Part shown: piece by piece, positions 43,526-52,055 of the stretch | Layout: the number at the start of each line of letters is the position of its first letter | Position numbering within the stretch: position 1 is the stretch's first letter | From: Paenibacillus vini | Lineage (GTDB): Bacteria > Bacillota > Bacilli > Paenibacillales > Paenibacillaceae | Reading direction: 5' to 3' | Assembly (NCBI RefSeq): GCF_018403325.1 | Contig: NZ_BOSL01000015.1 | Location: 92,710-156,709, forward strand | Length of the DNA stretch: 64,000 nt | The notes under the pieces: generated by a model | The model's database searches: none | What the model saw: only the letters and a program-made list of their open reading frames with translations | Told to the model about the DNA's origin: nothing | Made by a program: the position numbers and the translations under genes

Positions 43526-43549
43526 CTCCTTACCTCCTGAAGACTATTA

Positions 43550-43726
43550 GAGGTTGTTCAAAAAGTCATCTTTCCACGACGTAGCAGATCATGAAGCGGA
43601 TTCGACGTCGAATCTTGAATTCAGCCGGGCCTTCCGTTGCTCACGTACCTTATGTACGCTCCGCTACTCAGTCCCTAGCTTTATCCAACCTTCTTGGTCC
43701 TGAAAACCTGACTTTTTGAACTCGCA
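43550..43726 (+). mobile_element. 177-bp MITE-like element, copy C
   Basis: Same 177-bp length as copy B and nearly identical to it. Flanks CTATTA (43544-43549) and CTCTTA (43727-43732) are an imperfect target duplication (five of six), suggesting an older insertion. It lies just upstream of the AraC gene in the same relative orientation as copy B to its gene. Confidence 0.87.
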
Positions 43727-43801
43727 CTCTTAGAATTTGAATGATACCTGCATAAAAATACAACAAGTATTATTTCGATTATACTCCTATTCGCAAATTT
43801 C

Positions 43802-45265
43802 TTAAATATCCTTCCACGCAAGAGCCATTCGAAATACGCCTTCTATGATTTGGTGGTCTTCCAGATGGGAAAGGCTGAAGCAAGCGGCAGGCGGGCCGGG
43901 GGTCAACCGGTAAACGTCGCCGTCCCTAAATTGCACGCCACGATTCCGGGCCGCCTCCTTAAAAGCTGTATATTCCTCCGGCGAACGCCGCCAATCCGCA
44001 AACAACAACAGGCCCGCATCCGCCTGCTTAAGCGCGAATAAACCAGGGACTTCCGCCTCCAGCGTGCGGCGGAACAGCTCCTGCTTCGCGCTGTAAATTC
44101 TGCGCATCCGGCGCAGATGCCGCTCGTAATCGCCCCGGCGCATGAAGCGGGCCAGCGCCCGCTGCTCCAGCCGGGCCGGGGGCACCGGCTCGTAAAGCCC
44201 TTTGGCCAGCAGGACCGGCGGGACCAGGCTGCGGGGCAGCACGGCATAACCGATGCGCAAGGAGGCGAACATCGTCTTCGAGAACGAGCCGATATAGACG
44301 ACGCGCTCATCGCGGTCCAGCGCCTTGAGCGGCTCCAGCGGGCGGCCGCCCCAGCGGAATTCCGTGTCATAGTCGTCCTCGACGATGACGGCATTCCGCG
44401 CCGCGGCCCACGCCAGCAGCTCCTGCCGCCGCTCAGGCGAGAGCACCGCCCCGGTCGGGAACTGGCGACCGGGGGTTACAAACAGCACCCGCGCGTCCCA
44501 ATCGCGCGGGATGATGCCATTGCCGTCCACCGTCCCGGGGACGGCGATCCCTCCGCAGGCGGCCACCGCCTTGGAGATCCCGTGGTAACACGGGTCCTCC
44601 AGCACGGCCTGCTCGCCCTCACCCAGCAGCAGCTGGGTGAGCAGCATAATCGCCTGCATCGAGCCATTGAACAGGCAGATTTGCTCCGCATCTGCCGCAA
44701 TGCCGCGGCTACGCCGCAAGTACGCCGCGATGGCGGCGCGTAGCTCCGGATCGCCCGCCGCCGTGTCCGCGGCGGGTCCGCCGCCTGGGCCGCGCTTCTC
44801 CCGGGCGGCCCAGGCGAGCGCGCTCTTCCACTCGGCGTGCGGAAATTCGGACGCCGATGGTCCGGCGTCCTTGAACGAAATGACGCCGCCCGCGGGACCG
44901 CTCTCCGGCTCGCCACTGCCCGGATCATCCGGCGGCGCCTGCTCCATCACTCTTGTCCCCCAGGGGGACAAGCAGATATCCGCCGCCTCCCCGCCGGGCT
45001 CTGCACTGGGCCGCATTACCTTGGACACGAACGTTCCGCTTCCCATCTCGGAATGGACGTAACCCTCCGCTTGCAGCAGGTCGTAAGCATGGGCCACGCT
45101 TCCCCGGGACAAGCCGTAGATCTCAGCCAATTCCCGAGAAGAAGGAAGACGCGTGCCCGCCGGGAGAGTCCCGTCATGAATGGCAGCCCGGATCGCATGA
45201 TATAAAGCGAGATATTTATACCGGTACTGCTCGCTATAAACATCTAACGGAATGGAGAAGTTCAA
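43802..45265 (-). CDS. MocR-type GntR/aminotransferase regulator (PdxR-like)
   Basis: A 487-residue fusion. Residues 10-75 are a GntR winged helix (LPSSRELAEIYGLSRGSVAHAYDLL, MGSGTFVS). The rest is a class I aminotransferase fold used as a PLP sensor, with IVEDDYDTEFRWGG and SFSKTMFASLRIGYAVLP, where Lys binds PLP. TTG at 45265 follows GAGGAGGG. It is divergent from a PNPOx-like gene, the usual arrangement for MocR regulators of vitamin B6 or related metabolism. The DNA is visibly more GC-rich than its surroundings. Confidence 0.9.
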   Translation of the reverse strand: MNFSIPLDVYSEQYRYKYLALYHAIRAAIHDGTLPAGTRLPSSRELAEIYGLSRGSVAHAYDLLQAEGYVHSEMGSGTFVSKVMRPSAEPGGEAADICLSPWGTRVMEQAPPDDPGSGEPESGPAGGVISFKDAGPSASEFPHAEWKSALAWAAREKRGPGGGPAADTAAGDPELRAAIAAYLRRSRGIAADAEQICLFNGSMQAIMLLTQLLLGEGEQAVLEDPCYHGISKAVAACGGIAVPGTVDGNGIIPRDWDARVLFVTPGRQFPTGAVLSPERRQELLAWAAARNAVIVEDDYDTEFRWGGRPLEPLKALDRDERVVYIGSFSKTMFASLRIGYAVLPRSLVPPVLLAKGLYEPVPPARLEQRALARFMRRGDYERHLRRMRRIYSAKQELFRRTLEAEVPGLFALKQADAGLLLFADWRRSPEEYTAFKEAARNRGVQFRDGDVYRLTPGPPAACFSLSHLEDHQIIEGVFRMALAWKDI

Positions 45266-45306
45266 ACCAAACCCTCCTCTAACTTTTAAAGTGGACTATT
45301 AAAATT

Positions 45307-45335
45307 AATGTAAATTGGTTCTTTTTTTATGTCAA
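45307..45335 (-). promoter_or_regulatory. probable housekeeping promoter of the MocR-type gene
   Basis: TTGACA at 45330-45335 and TACATT at 45307-45312 on the minus strand, 17 bases apart, about 42 bases before the start codon. The -35 is perfect; the -10 matches four of six. Confidence 0.55.
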
Positions 45336-45412
45336 TTGCGGAAATAAACTGTTAGAAATATACGGGTTGTTCGAAATCGAAATGCAACCCATTCAAACGG
45401 AGGGGATCAGAA

Positions 45413-46027
45413 ATGAGAAGAAAAGAATTTGCGGTAGAGGAAGCACAGGAAGTCGAGGCCTTTTTGAAGGAGATGAGCTTCGGATTTCTCGGCACGGTCG
45501 GAGAGGATGGATGGAGCCGGGTAACCCCGCTCAACTTTGCGTATGACGGCCAAAATTTTTATTTTCACGGAAGTCTGGCCGGGGAGAAGATGAAGCATCT
45601 TGCGCATGATCCGAGGGTGAGCTTTACGGTAGCCAAGGAATATGCGATCATTCCGTCTTATTTTACCGATCCGAATCTGGCTTGTCCGGCTTCCGCCTTT
45701 TTCAAGAGCGTAATGGTCCGAGGCAGAGCGGAAAAAGTTCAAGATCCGGAGGAAAAAGCGACGGCATTGACGCTGTTCATGGAGAAGCTTCAGCCGGAAG
45801 GCGGCTACGACCCTATTCGGGCCGATGATCCTCAGTATACGGGACAGCTTAAGAGCGTCGCATTATTTAAAATCGTTCCCGAAACGATCAGCGCCAAATT
45901 CAAATTTGGACAAAATATGAACGAACGAAAGTTTTCCGGGGTTATGGACGGGCTTCAGGAGCGGAACCTTCCGCTCGATCCCGAAACGATTGAATTAATG
46001 AAGAAATTTTGTCCGCGGCATGCTTGA
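45413..46027 (+). CDS. pyridoxamine 5'-phosphate oxidase family flavoprotein
   Basis: A 204-residue protein with a split-barrel FMN-binding fold: GFLGTVGEDGWSRVTPLNFA (about 25), FYFHGSLAGEKMKHLAHDPR (about 46) and VMVRGRAEKVQDPEEKATAL (about 102) are family features. It is of the Nim/YwrF-like small group rather than true PdxH. GGAGGGG precedes the ATG. It is divergent from a MocR regulator that probably controls it in response to PLP or a related ligand. Confidence 0.87.
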   Translation: MRRKEFAVEEAQEVEAFLKEMSFGFLGTVGEDGWSRVTPLNFAYDGQNFYFHGSLAGEKMKHLAHDPRVSFTVAKEYAIIPSYFTDPNLACPASAFFKSVMVRGRAEKVQDPEEKATALTLFMEKLQPEGGYDPIRADDPQYTGQLKSVALFKIVPETISAKFKFGQNMNERKFSGVMDGLQERNLPLDPETIELMKKFCPRHA

Positions 46028-46140
46028 ATTCCCGGGTAGAGCGCGATTTGACCGTGACGGTAATGGGACGAAATGATATAATGTTAGGCAGTCAAAACGG
46101 AACTGTCCATTATCAAACCCGATCGGAAGGATGAAACGTG

Positions 46141-47436
46141 ATGAACCCACTCGCGGAGCAGTTAAACGAGAATTTGAAGTCCGGCAATATCCATGTGTAC
46201 GAGATGCTGTCCACTCTTGGCAAGGAAATTTATTTTCCGAAAGAAGGCATTCTGAGCCAGTCCGCTGAAGCGACGGCCGGAGCGAAAAAATACAATGCCA
46301 CGATCGGCATCGCAACCGAGAACGGCGGACCGATGCATCTGGCCGCTATTCAAGACACCCTGTCCGCTTATAAGCCGCAGGATTTGTACCCTTATGCGCC
46401 TCCGGCCGGCAAACCGGAGCTTCGCACCGTATGGCGCGAAAAAATGATTCGGGAAAACCCGTCACTCGCTGACCGCAGCTTCGGCAATCCCGTCGTTACC
46501 AACGCGCTTACCCACGGCCTCAGCATCGTTGCCGACCTGTTCGTCGATGAAGGCGATGCGGTCATCTATCCGGATAAAAACTGGGAGAACTACGAATTAA
46601 CGTTCGGCATCCGTCGTCACGGCTCGATCGTCAACTATCCGCTGTTCACCGACGATATGAGATTCAACAGCCAAGGCCTGCGCGAAGCTCTCCTTGCCCA
46701 AAAGGATAAGGGGAAAGCGATCGTAATTCTGAACTTCCCGAACAACCCGACCGGATACACGCCGGGAGCCAAGGAAGGCGAAGAGATCATTGACGCCGTC
46801 ACGGAAGCCGCCGAAGCGGGAATCAACGTCGTGGTGGTTACCGATGATGCCTATTTCGGACTGTTCTTCGAGGACTCCTTGTCGGAATCGCTGTTTGGCA
46901 AGCTGGCCGGACGCCATCCACGCATTCTGCCTGTCAAGGTGGACGGCGCTACAAAAGAGGAATACGTATGGGGATTCCGGGTCGGGTTCATCACTTATGC
47001 CGCCGAGGAAGCGGGAGTTCTGGCCGCCTTGGAGCAAAAAACGATCGGCATTATCCGTGCGACCGTATCCAGCGGCGCCCATCCTTCCCAGACCTTTGTG
47101 CTTCAAGCCTTGAAGTCTCCGGAGTTTGAAGCTCAGAAGGAAGATAAATTCAAGGTCATGAAAGGCCGCGCCAACAAAGTCAAAGCCCTGCTTGACAGCG
47201 GCAAATACGGAAATGTATGGGAATACTACCCTTTCAATTCGGGTTACTTCATGTGCCTCAAGCTGAGCACGGTGAATGCGGAAGAATTGCGTCAGCATTT
47301 GATCCGCGAATATGGCGTAGGCACCATCGCCCTCGGCGATACCGATCTTCGGATTGCCTTCTCCTGCATCGCCGAGGAGAATCTGGAGGATCTGTTCGAT
47401 CTCATATACCGGGGCGTTCAGGATTTGCAAGGCTAG
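46141..47436 (+). CDS. class I/II aminotransferase
   Basis: A 431-residue PLP enzyme. LNFPNNPTGYTPG near 200 (Asn-Pro loop), VVTDDAYFGLFFED near 235 (Asp to pyridine N, Tyr) and DGATKEEYVWGFRVGF near 276 (Schiff-base Lys and the phosphate-binding Arg) are intact. GGAAGGA lies nine bases before the ATG; GTG at 46138 is in frame but less well placed. Substrate unknown; aromatic or branched-chain amino acids are typical of the family. It is monocistronic. Confidence 0.9.
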   Translation: MNPLAEQLNENLKSGNIHVYEMLSTLGKEIYFPKEGILSQSAEATAGAKKYNATIGIATENGGPMHLAAIQDTLSAYKPQDLYPYAPPAGKPELRTVWREKMIRENPSLADRSFGNPVVTNALTHGLSIVADLFVDEGDAVIYPDKNWENYELTFGIRRHGSIVNYPLFTDDMRFNSQGLREALLAQKDKGKAIVILNFPNNPTGYTPGAKEGEEIIDAVTEAAEAGINVVVVTDDAYFGLFFEDSLSESLFGKLAGRHPRILPVKVDGATKEEYVWGFRVGFITYAAEEAGVLAALEQKTIGIIRATVSSGAHPSQTFVLQALKSPEFEAQKEDKFKVMKGRANKVKALLDSGKYGNVWEYYPFNSGYFMCLKLSTVNAEELRQHLIREYGVGTIALGDTDLRIAFSCIAEENLEDLFDLIYRGVQDLQG

Positions 47437-47546
47437 GCTGAACCCATTTACGCAACTTCCCGTTATATCCGCCCAAGCACTCAGTACGCCCTGCTCATAG
47501 AATATTTTGTACGAACGATCTATTCTTTGAGAAAGGGGAATTGTAC

Positions 47547-47663
47547 ATGAGCGGAGTTGGAGATGAAGGAAGAGGCGGCTACGGCGGCGCTTTTACTAGC
47601 ACAGGAGTAATTTTGGTACTCTTTATTCTGTTGGTAATTATCAGCCGCACCATTTTCTTATAA
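47547..47663 (+). CDS. YjcZ-like sporulation micropeptide
   Basis: A 38-residue protein: a short Gly-rich head (MSGVGDEGRGGYGG) and one membrane helix (GVILVLFILLVIISRTIFL). It resembles the YjcZ/YwrO small sporulation proteins of Bacillales, many made in the mother cell. AAAGGGG lies eight bases before the ATG, and a perfect terminator follows within 20 bases, which supports a real gene despite its size. Probably inserted in the forespore or mother-cell membrane. Confidence 0.82.
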   Translation: MSGVGDEGRGGYGGAFTSTGVILVLFILLVIISRTIFL

Positions 47664-47681
47664 GAAATTTATAAACGTAAA

Positions 47682-47717
47682 GAAGACCGCCGGAGTAAGT
47701 TCCGGCGGTCTTCTTTT
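47682..47717 (+). terminator. terminator after the micropeptide gene
   Basis: AAGACCGCCGGA / TCCGGCGGTCTT perfect 12-base stem, loop GTAAGT, then TCTTTT. T-rich sequence also flanks it on the minus strand. Confidence 0.92.
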
Positions 47718-47893
47718 GCATGTACTTGAGATCTTGCATGCTTCTGCATGTTTTTGTGATCTTGAATGCTTTTGCATGATTTTGTGCTCTTGCATGCTTT
47801 TGAGCTCTTGCCTGCTCTTACATGCTCTTGCCTGCTCTTGCCTACTCTTACATGCTCTTGCCTGCTCTTGCCTACTCTTACATGCTCGCGCAT
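47718..47893. repeat. 10-bp/30-bp tandem repeat
   Basis: The 30 bases at 47821-47850 repeat exactly at 47851-47880. Each is three 10-base units of the CATGCTCTTG type, and degenerate units extend back to about 47718. The period is a multiple of ten, so several frames stay open without being genes. It lies between the terminator and the end of the ecsB-like gene. Confidence 0.9.
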
Positions 47894-47896
47894 GTT

Positions 47897-49114
47897 TCAA
47901 TCCTCTTCTTCTTCCTTCCATTTACGGTTCCAGGAAGACTTCATTCCGAAGGCCAAGCCGACCCCGACAACAAGACTGCCGATAAGGATCGTCAGATTGC
48001 CCCCAGGAGCAAATATCATCGGTACCCACATCAACACTGTGATCGCCAGCAGCACGCGCGAGGCAAGAGCCACGACTTCCTGCTGCCGGGAGCCGGCGGG
48101 AATCGGGTAATAAGCATCTGCGGGAGTATCTCCATGAACATGGCGAAGGGCGGTCAACTGCGTACCCGCCAGGAAAATAAAGAACAGGTACAGCACGGCG
48201 CCAAGCCAGTTTTTCCCGTTCCAACCTACGACCAACATGCCCAGCAAGGTCAAACGGACTACGATACCAAGCAGCTCGCCGCGCAGAAACGTCTTGACGA
48301 GCAGGAAGCGATACGCTCCCTCGCGCGACCAGGAAATACCGTTACCGATCTTGGAAAGCCAGCGCCGATGGGCGACTTTTTGTCCTTCTGCGGGAACGTC
48401 CACAAACCAGCCGAGCAACAGCATCACCCGGGCAGCGCCGGACTTCTCCGCCGCGATGAGGTTCTCCCAGGGAACAGCATGCTTCATCGGGAACCGCAAC
48501 GCGAGTATATAATTGATACCGACCAGCAGCATGAACAAGACGCTCTTCCATGCCGGTTGCCATAACCAGGCCGCCAGCAGCAGCAAAATAAAACTCCACC
48601 GGAGCAGCCTGTATCCGGTTCTGGCGCGGGCCGTCGAAATTCTCAGCTCCTGCCAAGCTCCATAGGCACTCAATAGCTTGAGAAACAACAGAACGAGCAG
48701 AACGACCCAAAGCGGATGCTTCACTTCGGCCTCACTACGGATGTACATAGGCCATAAGATCATAAGAACGATATAAAGCCCGATCAGTTTATAAATGATA
48801 CCGCTGCGAAACGCGGGCTTGAAATACTCCTTCATCCCGGTTTCCTGGGGCAACAGAAAAACAACGTCCGCCGGCTGCACATACGTCCGAAAACTGGAAT
48901 ATACAGTCAATGGGCCCAGCAGAATCAGCATGATCCATTGGACCGGGAGACCTGCGGGCATATTTTGCAGGAAAGTCGTATACCAGGCGGAAAATGCGAT
49001 CAGCAGCAGCAGGAAGAGGACCGCCACTCCGCTCTGAAAGACGTACGGCAGATACGGGAGCACTTTACTCCAGAAGGACGACTTGCGCCGGCTGCGCAGC
49101 TCTCGAAGCTTCAT
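47897..49114 (-). CDS. ecsB: EcsB-like ABC transporter permease
   Basis: A 405-residue integral membrane protein with about eight to ten helices (GVAVLFLLLLIAFSAWYTTF, WIMLILLGPLTVYSSF, ILLLLAAWLWQPAWKSVLFM). TYVQPADVVFLLPQE is a hallmark of EcsB. It ends in an acidic-basic tail (KWKEEEED). The start is three bases after the ATPase stop. EcsAB in Bacillus affects secretion, competence and protease processing; the exported substrate is unsettled. Confidence 0.88.
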   Translation of the reverse strand: MKLRELRSRRKSSFWSKVLPYLPYVFQSGVAVLFLLLLIAFSAWYTTFLQNMPAGLPVQWIMLILLGPLTVYSSFRTYVQPADVVFLLPQETGMKEYFKPAFRSGIIYKLIGLYIVLMILWPMYIRSEAEVKHPLWVVLLVLLFLKLLSAYGAWQELRISTARARTGYRLLRWSFILLLLAAWLWQPAWKSVLFMLLVGINYILALRFPMKHAVPWENLIAAEKSGAARVMLLLGWFVDVPAEGQKVAHRRWLSKIGNGISWSREGAYRFLLVKTFLRGELLGIVVRLTLLGMLVVGWNGKNWLGAVLYLFFIFLAGTQLTALRHVHGDTPADAYYPIPAGSRQQEVVALASRVLLAITVLMWVPMIFAPGGNLTILIGSLVVGVGLAFGMKSSWNRKWKEEEED

Positions 49115-49117
49115 GGT

Positions 49118-49864
49118 TTATTCTCCGCCCTTTACTAAACTGTAGAAAATATCCTCAAGCGCCGCTCCGGGCATGCCGGCCTGTTGAGCGATTTCCGTTA
49201 ATGATCCTTGCGCGATAACCACTCCGCGGTGAAGCACGATAAAGCGGTCGCAGTAATTCTCGATCGTGGATAAAATATGCGAGCTAAGCAGGATCGAAGC
49301 TCCCGCCTCTTTCATTTCCATCATGAAATCAAGCAGCGAACGGATGCCCAGCGGATCAAGCCCGAGAAACGGCTCGTCGATGATATACAGCGGCGGCCGA
49401 GCGACGAACGCGCACATGATCATGACCTTCTGCTTCATACCTTTGGACAAATGGATGGACAGGCTGTCCGCCTTTTCCTCCATATGAAACAGTTTAAGCA
49501 GCCGCTGATTTCTTTCACGGTAATCCTCGGTTCCCACCCCGTAAGCCCGGGCGGCAAACTCAAGATGTTCCCGTACGGTCAACTCCTCATACAGCATCGG
49601 AGACTCCGGGACAAAAGCCAGCGAGCTCTGGTATCCTTCCGGGTCCTCATCCCGGGTCTTCTCCTGTACAGCTACCCCGCCGCGATGCGGAGTCATCAGC
49701 CCGAGAATATGCTTCATCGTTGTGCTTTTCCCTGCCCCGTTCAATCCGATCAGGCCAACCATTTCCCCCGGCTTCACTTCGAAGTTAATATTATGGAGCA
49801 CCGGGCGCCCGAGGCTGTACCCCCCGGTCAGCTCTTCAATTTGCAATACGGGCGTCTCACTCAA
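49118..49864 (-). CDS. ecsA: EcsA-like ABC transporter ATPase
   Basis: A 248-residue ATP-binding protein: Walker A GLNGAGKSTT near 39, Q-loop FVPESPMLYEE, signature LSKGMKQKVMIM near 138, Walker B LYIIDEPFLGLDP near 158 and His loop SSHI. TTG at 49864 has GGGGGAG five bases upstream. Co-transcribed with the permease that follows by three bases. Confidence 0.9.
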   Translation of the reverse strand: MSETPVLQIEELTGGYSLGRPVLHNINFEVKPGEMVGLIGLNGAGKSTTMKHILGLMTPHRGGVAVQEKTRDEDPEGYQSSLAFVPESPMLYEELTVREHLEFAARAYGVGTEDYRERNQRLLKLFHMEEKADSLSIHLSKGMKQKVMIMCAFVARPPLYIIDEPFLGLDPLGIRSLLDFMMEMKEAGASILLSSHILSTIENYCDRFIVLHRGVVIAQGSLTEIAQQAGMPGAALEDIFYSLVKGGE

Positions 49865-49924
49865 AACGGCTCCCCCTCAATAAATATTGATTCATCCGAT
49901 TCCAGTTTGATTTTTCTGCAAAAG

Positions 49925-51487
49925 CTAGCTTCGCGACTGTTTATCTTTCAGCCACTTAGGAGCGCCTTTATTCTTGCGGTCCTGCTTGCGGTCGTTTTTG
50001 CGGGCACTTCCCGGAGCCGGGTTTCTCGTTCCGGCGGAACTGGTGCGGGCCGGTCGGACCGCATCGCGTTCGGCAGATTCCTTAGGTGCGCCATTTTCGC
50101 GCCCGGATGGAACGTGGCCGTATTGAGCCTTGGCTCTTCCGCCATTTGCAGTTCCTCCGGATTGGACTCGTCTTCCTTGGTCTCTTCCTTGGTCTCTTCC
50201 TTGTTCTTGACCTTGGTATTGTCCTTGGTATTGTCCTTGGTATTGTCCTTGGTATTGTCCTTGCTCTCGTCCTTGCTGCTCTCGTCCCTGTTCACGATCC
50301 TGGCCTGGGCTCTGCCCCTGCCGTTGTCCGCCCTTGCGTCCGCCAGATTGATCACTCGGATCTATGACCCGGCCGCCAAAGAGCCCGCGCTCCAAAATAT
50401 CGATACCCAGCTCCCGTGAGAACTTACGCATAATAAATTGCTCTTTCGGCGCGATGATCGACACGGCCAGCCCTTTACGGCCCATCCGTCCGGTCCGGCC
50501 AACCCGATGCACATAATGCTCCGAATCGATCGGTGGGTCTAGATTGACAACAAGGGACAACTCTTCGATGTCGAGTCCCCGTGCCGCAACGTCCGTAGCC
50601 ACGAGCACCCGGATTTTCCCTTCGCGGAATTTGCGGAGGGTTACGCTTCGGACCGTTTTGTCCGCATCGCCGTACAGCGCGCCCGCGCTTAATCCGACGA
50701 AGTTCATCTTTGCCTCGACCTCGGCGATATCAGCCGTGTTGTTGATGAACACGATGGACCGGGCCGGATCGTAGTGCCGGATCACCCGACGCAAAGTATC
50801 GATTTTGTCCCGATCGCTGATAAAGTATAGATGCTCCACACTCTTCGAGGTCCGATGCTCCGGTTCGATTCCGACCTCTACCGGTTCCCGCATTTCCTTG
50901 CCGGCCAGCGACCGGATTTCCGGGTTAATCGTTGCCGAAAGGAACAGCAGTTGCCGTTCGCGCAGCGTCCCGCGAAGGATATGCTCGAGATCGGCTGTGC
51001 CGCCGAGCTGGAACATTTGGTCGACCTCGTCGACGACAACCGTACGAACCGTGTGCAGCTTCAGCTTGCGCAACGCCACGATCTCCCTGATCCGCCCCGG
51101 CGTCCCGACGATAAGCTGGGGATGCAACTTCAGCCGCTCAAGCTGGCGCTTGATCGCCGCGCCGCCGATCAGGGCTTGTACCCGTATTCCCAGTGACTCT
51201 CCGTATTTTTCCGCTTCCCGGACAATTTGCATCGCCAGTTCCTGGGTCGGGGCAAGAATAAGCCCTTGCAGCGTTTTAGCATCCGCATCGATGTTTTGCA
51301 GCAACGGAAGAAGGTAAGCTAATGTCTTGCCGGTCCCGGTTTGTGATTGAGCAAGCACATCCCGCCCTTCCAAGGCGGCAGGAATGCATTCAGCCTGTAC
51401 CGGTGAAGGCTCCGTTATTCCGTAATCGGCTAATTTTGCGGCAAGCGCCTCATGGATTCCGAGTCCGGTAAAAGTAGTTATCGTCAT
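49925..51487 (-). CDS. DEAD-box RNA helicase
   Basis: A 520-residue helicase. Q motif (TEPSPVQAECIP), motif I AQSQTGTGKT, Ia PTQELAMQI, Ib TPGRI, motif II DEVD instead of DEAD, III SAT, and VI HRVGRTGRMGR near 330. The two RecA-like domains end near residue 365; a basic, disordered Gln-Gly-Arg-rich tail follows, including four in-frame 12-base repeats (GQYQ). Such tails bind RNA and help ribosome assembly or cold growth. AAGGAT precedes the ATG. Confidence 0.92.
   Translation of the reverse strand: MTITTFTGLGIHEALAAKLADYGITEPSPVQAECIPAALEGRDVLAQSQTGTGKTLAYLLPLLQNIDADAKTLQGLILAPTQELAMQIVREAEKYGESLGIRVQALIGGAAIKRQLERLKLHPQLIVGTPGRIREIVALRKLKLHTVRTVVVDEVDQMFQLGGTADLEHILRGTLRERQLLFLSATINPEIRSLAGKEMREPVEVGIEPEHRTSKSVEHLYFISDRDKIDTLRRVIRHYDPARSIVFINNTADIAEVEAKMNFVGLSAGALYGDADKTVRSVTLRKFREGKIRVLVATDVAARGLDIEELSLVVNLDPPIDSEHYVHRVGRTGRMGRKGLAVSIIAPKEQFIMRKFSRELGIDILERGLFGGRVIDPSDQSGGRKGGQRQGQSPGQDREQGREQQGREQGQYQGQYQGQYQGQYQGQEQGRDQGRDQGRRVQSGGTANGGRAKAQYGHVPSGRENGAPKESAERDAVRPARTSSAGTRNPAPGSARKNDRKQDRKNKGAPKWLKDKQSRS
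50211..50258. repeat. 12-bp tandem repeat in helicase tail
   Basis: Four exact tandem copies of CCTTGGTATTGT at 50211-50258. On the coding strand each adds four residues of the Gln-Tyr-Gln-Gly type. Diverged relatives continue on both sides. Confidence 0.93.
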
Positions 51488-52055
51488 GAATGTCCATCCT
51501 TATCTTAAAAAGATCATTATTTTCATTATATGCCAAAATCCTAATCCAACCAAATTCATTATAAAAAACCTCTATCGTGGGTTCCCTTTGAAATACAGCC
51601 CTTCGTGCAAAATGTTCAAATAATGTGGAGAGGGGGGAACCTCATCACGCTGAGTACAAAAGAGAACTATTCCCGCTGAGTAAGGCAGGCCTAAACTCGT
51701 TGACTTGCTGTCCGTTGACTCGCTAACTAGTACAAAATAAAAAAATAGCTGTATTTTCTGCAGTTAATTTTTAGCTTTTAGCCTTTAAAAACAAATTAAC
51801 TGCAAAACCTCCAGTTAATTTATCCAAACCAACTAATTATTCGTCCGTTTCACTGAATTAGCTGTAGAAATTACAGTTAATTCGGCTGAACTCGATAAAA
51901 ACGAGAAAATAACTGTAGGTTTTACAGTTAAATATTTTTCAGCTCCAAATACTCTCCGGTTTTCGCCAAAGCGGGCTCTCTTAGCCCCTAACCTCGCCCC
52001 CCACAACACACCCTTACATAGCCACAAAAAAATCGGCTGTCGCCAGCCGATGTCC
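51488..52055. other. intergenic region with palindromic repeats
   Basis: About 570 bases with no credible gene. The first half should hold the helicase promoter. The second half holds the four palindromes listed separately, and the last part leads to the SDR gene stop. A 64-residue frame at 51833-52027 lacks a ribosome site and covers the repeats. Confidence 0.6.
51740..51935. repeat. cluster of four AACTG/CAGTT palindromes
   Basis: Four short inverted repeats built as TAACTGYA-N5-9-TRCAGTTA occur at 51746-51766, 51793-51821, 51855-51883 and 51909-51931. Spacing is 32-60 bases. The arms vary slightly and the loops differ, so each could fold as a hairpin. A fifth small hairpin CTCG-ATAAAAA-CGAG lies between the last two. 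Confidence 0.85.

Noticed and set aside
44117-44743. Plus-strand frame of 208 codons inside the MocR-type gene
   Set aside because: It is antisense in a GC-rich gene where stop codons are rare in other frames, with Arg/His/Gln-rich composition typical of such shadows.
46597-47430. Minus-strand frame of 277 codons opposite the aminotransferase
   Set aside because: It has no ribosome site, and the forward frame has all aminotransferase motifs.
47658-47921. Minus-strand repeat peptides rich in Lys, Arg, Gln and His
   Set aside because: They come from the 10-bp tandem repeat, which stays open in several frames, and no ribosome site precedes them.
49277-50419. Plus-strand frame of 380 codons across ecsA and the helicase tail
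   Set aside because: It is antisense to two well-supported genes; the long low-complexity Leu-Ser-Val run is the reverse of the helicase's Gln-Gly repeat.
51740-51935. CRISPR array
   Set aside because: The repeats are palindromes of unequal length with variable arms, there are no regular spacers and no cas genes are nearby.
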